From assembly GCA_945877575.1 (NCBI GenBank), contig CAMDUE010000005.1, positions 1-64,000 of the forward strand: a stretch of DNA of 64,000 nucleotides. The letters run 5' to 3'. The DNA is from Chitinophaga pinensis (GTDB lineage: Bacteria > Bacteroidota > Bacteroidia > NS11-12g > UBA955). Positions 8,411 through 19,400 of this stretch are shown one piece after another (position 1 is the first letter of the stretch; each line of letters begins with the position of its first letter). The notes beneath the pieces were generated by a model. That model saw only the letters and a list, made by a program, of their open reading frames with translations. It did no database searches and was not told the origin of the DNA. The translations under genes were made by a program, and so were the position numbers.

Positions 8411-8869
8411 TCAATATTCATTCATTGTCATTGAGTTGGTTTTTTTCTTGGAATTTAATGAAATAAGAAGAGAAATCAAGAGAATTGAAATCACTACATT
8501 AATTATACCTGGAATGATAGATTGCTCACCTTGGTATAAACCATTTCCGAAGCTACTGTCAGATGTTCTAAAGTCAAGATAAACGTAATAAGATATGGCG
8601 ATCAGGATAAATACTGTAATTGATCTTTGATGTTTCAAGTTCGTCACTGATTGACCCAAGAAAAATATCAGTCCACCAATGAAAATCTGATGAATATAAA
8701 CCCATTTTAGGGCGTCTAGGTAGTGTTCAGAGTTTAGGGTTATGTCCGGGACTTTGAACTCCATCATGCTTGTTTTCAATCCTTTAGCAAATAATGAAAT
8801 TGAGAGTAAAACAAAGACAATGCCAATGCTACTCAAGATAATTTTGAAATTTGGGGTTAGAATTTTCAT
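8411..8869 (-). CDS. Small integral membrane protein, unknown
   Basis: A 152-residue protein with four likely transmembrane helices (about 9-28, 55-72, 83-98 and 118-137) and a charged, KKK-containing tail. No family recognised. It is 42 bp upstream of the barrel gene on the same strand and probably heads that three-gene operon, divergent from the phosphoesterase genes. No catalytic motif is visible. Confidence 0.6.
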   Translation of the reverse strand: MKILTPNFKIILSSIGIVFVLLSISLFAKGLKTSMMEFKVPDITLNSEHYLDALKWVYIHQIFIGGLIFFLGQSVTNLKHQRSITVFILIAISYYVYLDFRTSDSSFGNGLYQGEQSIIPGIINVVISILLISLLISLNSKKKTNSMTMNEY

Positions 8870-9023
8870 ATTGGCAATTATTATAAATATTAGGAAATAT
8901 TTAATTGGTTGATTTTAGACTTATTAGAAAAGGATTGTTATTTTGTTATTCGAGAATGTCAATTTTAGGTTCAGATTAACACAAAAGTATCTCATTGGAA
9001 ATAATAGGGTCTTTTTAGGGATC

Positions 9024-9031
9024 TACTTTTG
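9024..9031 (+). promoter_or_regulatory. Putative -7 element TACTTTTG
   Basis: TACTTTTG matches TAnnTTTG and ends 4 bp before the ATG at 9036. This supports the shorter start of the phosphoesterase gene and implies a leaderless or near-leaderless mRNA. No convincing -33 TTTG is present at the usual spacing. Confidence 0.35.
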
Positions 9032-9035
9032 GTTG

Positions 9036-11807
9036 ATGAAATTCTTACCCAATTTAGCCAAATCGGTTCTGTTTTTTATTGCTTTGCATTTTTATTCAAG
9101 TCCAATAATTGCCCAACAAGACTTAGAAATTCCCGGACGGAATGAGTACTGCAAGGTCAATCCTTCGGGAAAATCAGTATTGCCTTCAGGTAGATGGGTT
9201 AGCCCTGTTGGCGAAGCTAAAACTATAACAAGAGCTCCATATGGTTTGGCAGTTTCGGCTGATGAGCGTTGGGCAGTAGTGGCCCACAGCAACGCCATTT
9301 CATTGGTGGATTTAAGTGGGAATTTAATGAATATTCAACGATTTCCTGAGTTTAATGGAAGCGGTGTAGATGTTATTAAAGGTGCATCATTTATCGGCTT
9401 GCAATTTCTTGAAGACAATAAGACAGCGGTTATTGGTGGCGGTGATAAAGGTATGATTTGGTTTTTTGATTGCGAAAAGAAAACAGTTATTGACTCAATT
9501 GATATTGGAAAGTTTCACCCCGTTCATCCCAAAGAAGCATTTTTGACAGATATAGTATATGATTCGAAAAGGAAAGAGCTTTGGGTTTTAGATAGGGGTT
9601 GGCAAGAACTTTATAGAATTGATGTCCAAACAAAAAAATTGTTAAAATCCTTTCAGACGGGTAGAATTCCTTTTGGATTAGCCCTCAGCGATGATCGAAA
9701 CAAAATATTGTTTTCTAATGTGGGTATTTACCAATACAAAAAGCTTCCGGAAATTACAAAAGATAATAAGGACACCTTTTTCTTACACTTTCCACCTTTT
9801 GGAGCTCATACTTCTGAGTCTGATACAGGAGTTTGGATCAATGGTAGGAAGGTCGCTGGGCTTGGACCTGCTGATAATGATGAGTCTATGTCTGTATGGA
9901 TTATTGATCTCTTACAAAATGAATTGGTACATAAGGTAAAAACGGGCTTGAGAATAGGTGAAATGTTAGAGGATGCCGAAATTGTAGGAGGTTCGCACCC
10001 GAATTCTATAGTGTGCAAAGGAAATTTCGCCTATATATCGCAAACACAAAATGATAATATAGCAATTATTGACATTTCAACGGGCAAAGTATCCGGCTAC
10101 ATCCCCATCAAAACCAATAGCGCTTTGGATAAGGTCAGAGGTTATTTTCCTTATGGCTTAGATATTGATCAATCGGGTAAGAAAATTTATGCGGCCTTGT
10201 TGGGTTACAATGCGGTCGCAGTAATTGATGTTAAGAAACGCACGGTTTTGGGTTTTATTCCCGGTGGTTGGGGCGTAACTCGTGTAAAGTGTTTAAATAA
10301 GAAAAGTGAAATATTGATGACTTCGGCAAGAGGTTATGGTGCAGGACCCAATGGGGGCTATGGTTTTAAGCCTCCGGTTCAAGGAACATATGTGGGTGAT
10401 ATTCAATTGGGGTTGATACAAAAGGTAGCTATCCCCAATCAAAAACTCCTGAATCAATGGAGTCAGACCTGTTTGAACAATACATTCAGTCCGATTAAGG
10501 CAAAAAAATTGGAGAATTTAGCTTCTATTAAACATGTGGTTTATATCACCAAGGAGAATAGAACTTTTGACGAGGTTTTGAGCCAAGTGCCAGGGGTTGA
10601 AGGTGACACATCCCTTGCTAGATTTGGAGTTGATTGTGAGGAAGTGATTAAAAAGGAAATTCGTGAGAAACTAACTCTGTTGAGTGATAATTCTTCTGAA
10701 TCTATCAACTGGGAACTGTTAAAGAAATATGGTTTGGATTCAATTACCTTAGACAATTTGATGAACGCTGAAAAAATCCGCATCACTCCAAACCATCAGA
10801 AATTAGCAAGAAACTTTGCTTTGTCGGATAATTTTTATTGTGATAGCGATGCATCCATTCACGGGCACCACTGGATGATGGGAACCATTCCCAATGAATA
10901 TGTAGAAACCAATTCAGCCAACAGCGGAGGTTATAGGATTTTTTCACCTGCACCGGGAAGGATTTTCCCTAGAACTACTGGGGCACAAGATCCTGAAGAT
11001 TACAATGAAGTTGGAGGTTTTTGGGAAGCATTGGAAAGAAAGAATGTATCAGTTTACAATTTTGGTGAAGCAAATGAATATACCGATGTTCAAGAAGAAT
11101 GGTATGACACAACCAATGGAACTGCTCTACCCGTTGCTTTTCCTATGCCTAAATCTATTTTCCCTAAAACTTCGAGAAAGTATGCTGGATATAATATGAA
11201 TATTCCGGATCAATTCAGGGTTGAACAATTTGAAGAAGAATTTACAGAGAAATGGTTGAGTGGCAAGGATTCGATGCCCCAAGTCATCACCATTCAATTG
11301 CCTAATGATCATACTACAGGCCCAAGGCCCGATGATGGATATCCATTTGTTCACTCATATGTTGCAGATAACGATTTGGCTTTGGGCAGAATGATTCATT
11401 TTTTGAGTCATACCCCCTATTGGAAAAATATGCTTATTGTAGTGACGGAAGATGATCCACAAGGTGGTGTAGATCACATTGATGCACATAGAAGTCTTTT
11501 GATGATGATCAGTCCTTTTGTGAAGCGTAATTATGTATCGAAGACACACGCAAATTTCGGTTCAATTTTAAAAACGATATATGGCATTTTTGAGATTCCT
11601 GCGGTTAATCAATTTGATTTGACTTCTACTTTGTTGGATGATTTTTTCACCAACGAGCCTGATTATCGTCCGTATGAATTGGAAAAAAGCGATTTACGAA
11701 TTTTTAATCCCGAGGCCGTAATGAAAAAGTACAACCGCACTATTCCTTGGAGGGAAGTTAATATGAGTGAGCCCATGGATAATGAAAGTTACATAAAAGG
11801 TAAATAA
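9036..11807 (+). CDS. YncE-type beta-propeller / alkaline-phosphatase-superfamily phosphoesterase fusion (1)
   Basis: The ATG at 9036 gives 923 residues beginning with a signal peptide (MKFLPNLAKSVLFFIALHF, cleavage near IIAQQ). A start 31 codons upstream is rejected because the signal peptide would be internal. The N-terminal half is a YVTN/YncE-like propeller with repeats such as NIAIIDISTGKVSGYIP and AVIDVKKRTVLGFIPGG. The C-terminal half is a phosphoesterase of the PF04185/alkaline phosphatase superfamily, with ENRTFDEVL, NDHTTGPRPDDGYP, VADNDLALG and EDDPQGGVDHIDAHRS supplying the metal and catalytic residues. An exported phosphate-ester hydrolase is expected. It heads an operon with its paralogue 1 bp downstream. 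Confidence 0.88.
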   Translation: MKFLPNLAKSVLFFIALHFYSSPIIAQQDLEIPGRNEYCKVNPSGKSVLPSGRWVSPVGEAKTITRAPYGLAVSADERWAVVAHSNAISLVDLSGNLMNIQRFPEFNGSGVDVIKGASFIGLQFLEDNKTAVIGGGDKGMIWFFDCEKKTVIDSIDIGKFHPVHPKEAFLTDIVYDSKRKELWVLDRGWQELYRIDVQTKKLLKSFQTGRIPFGLALSDDRNKILFSNVGIYQYKKLPEITKDNKDTFFLHFPPFGAHTSESDTGVWINGRKVAGLGPADNDESMSVWIIDLLQNELVHKVKTGLRIGEMLEDAEIVGGSHPNSIVCKGNFAYISQTQNDNIAIIDISTGKVSGYIPIKTNSALDKVRGYFPYGLDIDQSGKKIYAALLGYNAVAVIDVKKRTVLGFIPGGWGVTRVKCLNKKSEILMTSARGYGAGPNGGYGFKPPVQGTYVGDIQLGLIQKVAIPNQKLLNQWSQTCLNNTFSPIKAKKLENLASIKHVVYITKENRTFDEVLSQVPGVEGDTSLARFGVDCEEVIKKEIREKLTLLSDNSSESINWELLKKYGLDSITLDNLMNAEKIRITPNHQKLARNFALSDNFYCDSDASIHGHHWMMGTIPNEYVETNSANSGGYRIFSPAPGRIFPRTTGAQDPEDYNEVGGFWEALERKNVSVYNFGEANEYTDVQEEWYDTTNGTALPVAFPMPKSIFPKTSRKYAGYNMNIPDQFRVEQFEEEFTEKWLSGKDSMPQVITIQLPNDHTTGPRPDDGYPFVHSYVADNDLALGRMIHFLSHTPYWKNMLIVVTEDDPQGGVDHIDAHRSLLMMISPFVKRNYVSKTHANFGSILKTIYGIFEIPAVNQFDLTSTLLDDFFTNEPDYRPYELEKSDLRIFNPEAVMKKYNRTIPWREVNMSEPMDNESYIKGK

Positions 11808-11808
11808 T

Positions 11809-14253
11809 ATGAAATCACACAAGAATATTGCATTTTTTCTGATGTTGATGGCATTCGCACAGAGCATCACGTTGATAGGTCAGATAGAAACAACAAAAAT
11901 TGAAGCTACAGAACTCCCTAATGGATGGAAAATTTCTCCGGTAGGTAAGCAGATTAGAGTGGGAGATTTACCCATGAAAATGGTGAGCCACCCTTCGCAA
12001 AATTGGATTATTGTTCAGAATGCGGGTCAAAGTGATCACTCTTTGATGGTGGTAGATGTGAAGAAACGGAAAATATCCGATAGTATGCAGTTGAATAAGA
12101 CCTTCTATGGTATGTGTTTTAATCAGAAAGGAAATATTTTGTATGCAAGTGGTGGGAACAATAACTGGATTGAAATATTTGAGTTTAAGAAAGGTAAATT
12201 ATTGAGAAAAGACACCATACTTCTGGGGTTACCCTGGCCTAATCGTATTTCGCCAACAGATATGGTTTTGAGTGCAGATGAAAGCAAATTATTCGTAGTA
12301 ACAAAGGAAGATTCTTCGGTTTACTCTATTCAGCTTTCGAGCAAAAAGATCTTATCTAAAACAAAATTGAAATCTGCGAATTTCTCGCTGCTTTTATGTA
12401 AGAGAAATACTTCGCTGTCTCTGACTGAAGAAAATTCTGAAATTATTGTAAGCGAATGGGGTAATGAGGCACTTGTAATCATAGATCCCAAAGATTTAAA
12501 CATAAAATCTAGAATTTCTGTGGGTTCAAATCCTAATGAACTTGTTTGGGATCCGAAATCCGATAGGATTTTTGTTGCCTGCGCTAATGATAATTCAGTG
12601 CATGTTTTTGATAGGAAACAAAATAGAATAACTGAAATTCTAAATACTTCTTTCGAACGAGACGCTCCAACCGGCTCAACCCCCAATTCGGTTTGTTTAA
12701 ATTCAAATCGTTTGTACGTCGCAAATGCTGACAATAATAACGTGGTTGTTTTTGATGTTTCTGAAATTAACGAAACTAAAACCTTGGGCTTTATTCCAGC
12801 AGGTTGGTATCCAACACAAGCAATTTTTGCAAAAAATGAACTTTTTATAGCCAATGGTAAGGGCGTAAGTTCAATGGCTAATCCTCAGGGTCCCAATCCA
12901 ACAGCAAAAAGAAATCAGGTAACCTACCAAGGTGGAATCAAGTCAATGCCGGTTCAATACATTGGTTCGCTTTTTAGAGGTTCGTTGCAAATCATCGATA
13001 GGAAATGGATCACTGATTCTAGAAACTTAGATTGGGGTACGATGCAGTGTAAGTTGAACAGTCCGTACAACAAGCTAAAAGAGCGCGAAGATGTGAATAT
13101 TCCATTGAATAATCCGATTCCTTCAAGATTGGGAGACACGTCACCCGTAAAGTATGTATTTTATATAATCAAAGAAAATAGAACGTATGATCAGGTATTG
13201 AGCGATATCCCAAGGGGCGATGGAGATACGAGCCTTTTGTTATTTGGTGAAAATATTACACCTAATCAACACAAATTAGCTCAACAGTTCGTCTTGTTAG
13301 ATCATTTTTATGTTGATGCCGAGGTCAGTGCTGATGGTCACAACTGGAGTACAGCTGCCATTGCTAATGATTACACCGAAAAAACTTGGCCAACTAGTTA
13401 TGGCGGCAAAGGGGGCGAATACGTTTATGAAGGCCAATGGAAAATTGCACATCCCCACAAAGGGTTTATATGGGATCACGCAAAAAATGCGGGTATTTCT
13501 TACAGAACTTATGGGGAGTTTGCCGATGATTATAAAGCGAACATTAAATCTTTAGAGGGGCAATTTTGTCGTTATTTCACCTCATGGGATGAGTCAATAA
13601 AAGATAGTCTTAGATTTTTTCAATGGAAAAGGGATTTTGATTCGCTTTTAAATATTGGGAAGGTTCCTCAATTGAGTACACTCAGGTTTATTAATGACCA
13701 TACTGAAGGTGTTCGTAAAGACAGACCCACACCATTTGCACATGTGGCTGACAATGATTTAGCGGTTGGAATGTTTGTAGATTACTTGTCAAAGTCGCCC
13801 ATTTGGAACCAAAGTTGTGTTTTTATTTTGGAGGATGATGCTCAAAATGGACCTGATCACATTGATGCACATCGTTCAACGGCTTACCTCGCAGGTGGTT
13901 GGGTGAAGCGCGGTTTCGTTGATCATACGCACTATACCACTTCATCGATGTTGAGAACTATGGAGTTAATCTTAGCTATGCCTCCCATGAGCCAATACGA
14001 TGCAGGCGCTACATCTATGTGGAGGTGTTTTTCAGATACTTTGATTTCCGGGGAATTTGAATTCGAGAAACCAAGAATAGATTTGAACGAAAAGAATTCT
14101 GCAACCAATCCAAAGTCAACATCTTATTTGATGCAAAGAAGCGAACTACTTAATCTTTCAAAAGAAGATGAAGCCGATGAATTTATCATGAATGAGGTTC
14201 TTTGGAAGTACGTTAAAGGTGAGAATTCAGTTCTTCCTCCGATAAAGAGATAA
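11809..14253 (+). CDS. YncE-type beta-propeller / phosphoesterase fusion (2)
   Basis: An 814-residue paralogue of the preceding gene with the same order: signal peptide (about 1-25, ending LIGQ), beta-propeller with VIIDPKDLNIKSRISVG and VVVFDVSEINE repeats, then the phosphoesterase. Key motifs are ENRTYDQVL, FINDHTEGVRKDRPTPFAH, VADNDLAVG and EDDAQNGPDHIDAHRS. It lacks the roughly 40-residue insert found after GDTSL in copy 1. One base separates it from copy 1 and two from the TonB receptor, so the three genes form one transcript. The paralogues may differ in ester substrate. Confidence 0.88.
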   Translation: MKSHKNIAFFLMLMAFAQSITLIGQIETTKIEATELPNGWKISPVGKQIRVGDLPMKMVSHPSQNWIIVQNAGQSDHSLMVVDVKKRKISDSMQLNKTFYGMCFNQKGNILYASGGNNNWIEIFEFKKGKLLRKDTILLGLPWPNRISPTDMVLSADESKLFVVTKEDSSVYSIQLSSKKILSKTKLKSANFSLLLCKRNTSLSLTEENSEIIVSEWGNEALVIIDPKDLNIKSRISVGSNPNELVWDPKSDRIFVACANDNSVHVFDRKQNRITEILNTSFERDAPTGSTPNSVCLNSNRLYVANADNNNVVVFDVSEINETKTLGFIPAGWYPTQAIFAKNELFIANGKGVSSMANPQGPNPTAKRNQVTYQGGIKSMPVQYIGSLFRGSLQIIDRKWITDSRNLDWGTMQCKLNSPYNKLKEREDVNIPLNNPIPSRLGDTSPVKYVFYIIKENRTYDQVLSDIPRGDGDTSLLLFGENITPNQHKLAQQFVLLDHFYVDAEVSADGHNWSTAAIANDYTEKTWPTSYGGKGGEYVYEGQWKIAHPHKGFIWDHAKNAGISYRTYGEFADDYKANIKSLEGQFCRYFTSWDESIKDSLRFFQWKRDFDSLLNIGKVPQLSTLRFINDHTEGVRKDRPTPFAHVADNDLAVGMFVDYLSKSPIWNQSCVFILEDDAQNGPDHIDAHRSTAYLAGGWVKRGFVDHTHYTTSSMLRTMELILAMPPMSQYDAGATSMWRCFSDTLISGEFEFEKPRIDLNEKNSATNPKSTSYLMQRSELLNLSKEDEADEFIMNEVLWKYVKGENSVLPPIKR

Positions 14254-14255
14254 AA

Positions 14256-16316
14256 ATGAGTGTAAAAAATATTTTGGTTGTTGTTCTTTTCTTTTTGCTG
14301 AATTGCGGACAGGTTTTTGGGCAGGGGTTGAATAACCTCGTGCAATCAAATATTGATACGGTATTTGTGACTTACAGAAGCGGTGAGTCTGGTTTCAAAT
14401 CTTCTTACACGGTTCACAAATTGTCTAATCCCTTGCAGAATAATTTAAATAGAACCATTCCAGAATCACTGATGGAAGTTCCTGGTCTGCAAGTTCAACG
14501 AACCAATTATGGAGGTGGTAGCCCATACCTAAGGGGGATGACAGGAAATCAAATTTTAACAGTAGTGGATGGTATTCGTTTGAATAACAGTACTTTTCGT
14601 TATGGGCCAAACCAATATATCAATACTTTGGATGGATTGGCAATATCTTCATTAGATTTGGTATTGGGTACAGGGAGTGTTCAGTTTGGAAGTGATGCAA
14701 TGGGAGGTGCTTTATCTGTGAATTACAGGTCTGCAAATTATTCCAAAGAAAAAAAATTAGCTCTTAGTAAAGTTGGGGGTAGTACTCGTGTTTCAGCTCC
14801 AACTGGTGAGTTTTCACAAAGAATTTTTGTAGATTTTAGCACTGATAAAATAGCGTTAACTACGGGCATTACTTTTCGAAAATTTGGTGATGTGGTAGTT
14901 CCTGGTTCTGATGCAAACAAGTCTGTTAAATTAAGTCCAACGGGCTACTCAGAAGTTGACGGTGATTTTAATTTGAGGTTAAAAGCCCGAAACGGAGAAT
15001 GGACTTTTGCCGGAAATACGGTGAATCAGAGAAATATTCCTGTTTACCATAAAATTGCCTTAGAGAATTTTGAAAAGAACGCTATGGATAGACAGGATCG
15101 TCATCTTTTGTATCTGAGGAGGACTTTCAATGTAAATAGAGCAACGCAACTCAAGTTCACAGCGGGTTTGCAGAACAGTTATGAATCGCGCTCTATGCAA
15201 AAACGCAATTCCGATAAATTAACTCAAGAAACTGATGTTGTTCAAACGCAGTTTTTTTTGACAGAATTAAACCAACAATTATCAAGGAACTGGAGTTTGA
15301 GCAGCGGTTATGAATTTTATCGCGACAAAGTGCTTTCCTCTCGATACAATACAAATACCTTAACTGGAAATACACTAAGTAGCCGCGGGTTATATCCAGA
15401 TCATTCAGGGCTTTTTCAACACAGCGTATTTTTGATGTCAAAGGGTGTATACTCTAGATTTGAGTTTACGGGGGGCTTAAGGTTACAGCAAACGAGTTCT
15501 GAGATGAATATTGAGCCTATCGGAGAAATTTTGGATAGAAATTTGGCTCTTGTTCAAACGTTGGGACTGTCAATTGATCTTTCAGAATTAAACCCTATTA
15601 AAGGTGGAGAATTAAGGGTTTTCTCTAATTATTCAAGTGGTTTCAGAGCACCAAATTTAGATGATTTGGGTACATTGGGAATAGTTGATTTTCGCTATGA
15701 AGTGCCTCAGTATGATTTGCGTCCTGAATATTCTAAAAACCATGAGATTGGTTTTAAGTTTCGATCAAAGGGAGTTCGAGCTCAAATTTCTGCTTATCAG
15801 AACTATCTATTTGATGTCATATCAAGAACTAAATCAGGAAATGACTCTATTCAAGGGTATCCTGTATATCAAAAGGAAAATATTGAAAGAGCATTATTCA
15901 ACGGTTTAGAGATGATGTTTGAGTTTTCCTTGAGAAAGAACTTTAATATTAAGGGTGGTTTAGCCTACACTTATGGAGATAATTTATCTAAAGGAGAGCC
16001 AATGCGAAGAGTACCTCCTTTGAATGGAATGTTACAAATGAATTACTTGTTTGGTAAGAACCGAAATCAATCAATTTTTTGTCGATACACTGCGTCGAAA
16101 TCCCAAACCCGTCTTGCGTCTGGTGATATTTCTGATAACAGAATTGGTCGAAATGGTACTGCTGGATTTGTGCAATTTGACCTTGGTTATCAAATTTTAT
16201 TAAACGATTACCGTATTGCGGTGTGTATGCAAAATTTGAGTAACGAATATGTTAAAATTCATGGAAGTGGTGTTCCGATGGCTGGGAGGAATTTGGCATT
16301 GTTATTAAGTTTTTAA
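14256..16316 (+). CDS. TonB-dependent outer-membrane receptor
   Basis: A 686-residue receptor with a signal peptide (about 1-23), a plug domain including IPESLMEVPGLQVQRTNYGG, RGMTGNQILTVVDGIRLNN and GSVQFGSDAMGGALSVNYRS, and a beta-barrel ending in LALLLSF with a C-terminal Phe. It carries no carboxypeptidase-like N-terminal extension, so it is not SusC-like. As third gene of the phosphoesterase operon it probably imports a phosphorus compound or product, or a metal cofactor the phosphoesterases need. Substrate not readable from sequence. Confidence 0.92.
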   Translation: MSVKNILVVVLFFLLNCGQVFGQGLNNLVQSNIDTVFVTYRSGESGFKSSYTVHKLSNPLQNNLNRTIPESLMEVPGLQVQRTNYGGGSPYLRGMTGNQILTVVDGIRLNNSTFRYGPNQYINTLDGLAISSLDLVLGTGSVQFGSDAMGGALSVNYRSANYSKEKKLALSKVGGSTRVSAPTGEFSQRIFVDFSTDKIALTTGITFRKFGDVVVPGSDANKSVKLSPTGYSEVDGDFNLRLKARNGEWTFAGNTVNQRNIPVYHKIALENFEKNAMDRQDRHLLYLRRTFNVNRATQLKFTAGLQNSYESRSMQKRNSDKLTQETDVVQTQFFLTELNQQLSRNWSLSSGYEFYRDKVLSSRYNTNTLTGNTLSSRGLYPDHSGLFQHSVFLMSKGVYSRFEFTGGLRLQQTSSEMNIEPIGEILDRNLALVQTLGLSIDLSELNPIKGGELRVFSNYSSGFRAPNLDDLGTLGIVDFRYEVPQYDLRPEYSKNHEIGFKFRSKGVRAQISAYQNYLFDVISRTKSGNDSIQGYPVYQKENIERALFNGLEMMFEFSLRKNFNIKGGLAYTYGDNLSKGEPMRRVPPLNGMLQMNYLFGKNRNQSIFCRYTASKSQTRLASGDISDNRIGRNGTAGFVQFDLGYQILLNDYRIAVCMQNLSNEYVKIHGSGVPMAGRNLALLLSF

Positions 16317-16490
16317 TTAAAATTCGTTTTTTATTTTTGTTTAATTGATTGATAATCAATATTCATAAGGTTTGTATTAATATAAAATTAATATTCAATA
16401 TTAATTATTTGTGAATTATAATTGAGTAATATTCTATACTTTTTCGCTTAATATTTGACGAGTTGATTTGAATACCAAATTAACTGTAAA

Positions 16491-19400
16491 ATGAAATCTT
16501 TCACAATTTACAAAGCAAATCGATTGATTGCTGCAGTGGCATTAGTTTTAATGGCTAATCCACTATCTGCTCAACAAGCGGAAAGCGACACTGACACCAC
16601 GAACGTGGGGGAGGTTGTAGTTACCGCGTTGGGTATTAAAAAGGAAAAAAAGAAACTAGGTTTTGCCGTTTCTGAAATCCAAGGTGCCTCTTTAGTTAAA
16701 GCTCGAGAAACCAATGTTGTTGACAACATGGTGGGTAAAGTTGCTGGTTTGACTATTGGTCAAAGTGCAGAGCTTTTAGGTACTTCTCAGATTGTTCTTC
16801 GTGGTAGTGATATCAGAAGAGGTCAATCTGTGCTTTTTGTGGTTGATGGTGTTCCTATTAACTCAGATGCTTACAATTTATCACCTGATGATATTGAAAA
16901 GGTATCTGTATTGATGGGGCCTGCTGCTGCTGCTTTATATGGATATCGCGGACAAAACGGTGCGATTGTAATCACTACAAAAAGAGGTAGTAAAGATGGA
17001 ATCACTGTAGAGGTTAATTCTTCAGCTATTATGGAGAATGGGTTTTTAACTATCCCAAAAGTTCAAGATAAATATGGACCTGGTGATCACGGTAACTACT
17101 CATTTGTAGATGGTTTGGGTGGTGGAAACAATGATGGTGACTACGACGTTTGGGGACCAGCTTTAAATGGTCAATTGATAGCTCAATACGATAGTCCTGT
17201 TGACCCTGTTACTGGACAACGTATACCTACTCCATTTGTAGCCCGTGGTGCAAATAATTTGCAACGTTTCTTGCAAGCAGGTTTATTGAATACCAATAAT
17301 TTCAGTATAGCTTCATCAACTAAAATGATGGATGTGAGATTCTCCTTTAGTAATTTAAATCAAAGAGGAATTGTACCAAACACAGGTTTGAATAGCAACA
17401 CCTTTAACATTTCAAACACGATTCGTTTTTCTGATAAATTCAGAATGAATGCAACTGTAAACTACAACCGTCAATCAACTGAGAATATCAATGATGTGGT
17501 TTATGGTCCTAACTCATTAATATACAGCGTGATTATTTGGCAGGGTGCTGATTGGGATGTAATGGCTGATGACATTCGCGGCATTTGGCAGCCTGGTAAA
17601 GAAGGTGTTCAATCTATTCACTCAGAATATAAAAGATATCAAAATCCTTGGTTCGTTGCTTACAAGTGGTTGCGTGGCCATTATAAAAATGATCTATATG
17701 GATATACCAGTTTTGATTGGGATATCAACAAGAACGCCAATTTAATGGTTAGAACTTCTGTAACTACTTATGATGTTTTAAGAACTGAAAAAATGCCCTT
17801 TAGTGCTCATCCATACGGACGTGAAGAAAATAGAGGTGATTACCGTGAAGACCGTCGCGCATTGTTTGAGATAAATAATGATTTCTTATTCAATTATGAA
17901 AAAAAGGTTCGCGGTATAGATGTACATGCTTCATTGGGAGGAAATCGTCGTGATTTCAATTACAACAGTAGTTGGGCAACTACAGATTATTTAAACGTGC
18001 CAGAGGTATACAACTTTGCAAACAGTGCTAATCCCGTGCGAGTTTTCAACTTTAATTCTTCAATGGCTGTAAATTCATTATATGCATTGGCAGATTTTGG
18101 ATCGAAATATTTGTTCGTCAATTTAGGGGCACGTATGGACCAACTTTCAACCATGCCTGCTGATAATAATACGTTTGTGTATCCTTCAGCCTCTGTATCT
18201 TTCTTGCCTACGGAGTTGTTTGGAAAATTGAAATCTAAAACGGTTAGCTTTTGGAAGCTGCGCGCTTCTTTTGCACAAGTTAAAGGTGGTTTAACTTCTC
18301 CTACAATCTCTCAAGCGGGCAGTACACTTGGGTACGGTTCAAACTATTCATCACCCTACGATGGACCAGCATACGTAAATGCAGGTATCTACAATACCCC
18401 TTTGCTTTACAACGGTAAACCTTCAGCAAACTTTACGAATGTACTGCCGAATGCGAGCCTTGCTCCATTTCAAAGAACTGATTTTGAGTTTGGTACTGAG
18501 TTGAGATTGTTTAACAATCGCTTAGGTGTAGAGGGAACGTATTATGTTTATAATGACGGTCCTGGAATCTTCTCTAGAACAATTTCTGAAGCTACAGGAT
18601 ATACCAATCAAGTGGTAAATGGAATTGAAACTCAGCGCAGAGGTTGGGAAGTAAGTTTCAAAGGTGATATCATCAAATCTAAAAGAGAAGGTGATTTAAC
18701 TTGGAATTCTATGTTGAACCTTTCTCGTTATAGAGAATTTTTAACTGCTGTATACGGTGATGTTGATCAGATTTCTGCAAACTATTTTGTTTCTGATAAT
18801 TCAAGTAACAGATTTTTGAAAGTAGGAGATAGAATTGATGCGCTTTACACAAATGGTTTTGCTAGAAATCAAGAAGGTCAGTTGATCAACGATGCAGGTG
18901 GAAGACCTATTGTGTTGCCAAAAGGACAGTTCCAAGGTTATACATTGCCTGATTTGGTGATTGGTTTCTACAACCAAGTAAAATACAAGAATTTTACTGT
19001 TGGCGTTCAGTTTGATGGTAGAATTGGTGGTTTAATTGTAAATCAAATTCAAAGACAAACTTTCCGCGGTGGCCGTCACATTGAAACAGTTCAAGACAAT
19101 TATACCGATGCTAATGGAAATTCTATGGCAAATGCGAGAGAAGCAGATACCCGTGGAGAGAAAACATGGTTGGGTGAAGGTGTTCAAGTAGCTTCAGGTT
19201 CAATAAAATACGATCCAATAACAGGTGAAATTACGAACTATGAAGAATTGGCATTCAAGAGCAATGAGACTCAAACTTATTTGCAAGATTATATCAGTCG
19301 TTATTACGGTCAATACGAAGCAAATATTATGAAAAAGGATTACTTGAAACTTCGTGAGGTAACCATCACTTATAATATTCCTTCAGCAATGATGGGCAAA

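Noticed and set aside
8943-9035. Longer start for the first phosphoesterase gene
   Set aside because: It would bury the signal peptide 31 residues inside and cover the putative -7 element; the ATG at 9036 is preferred.
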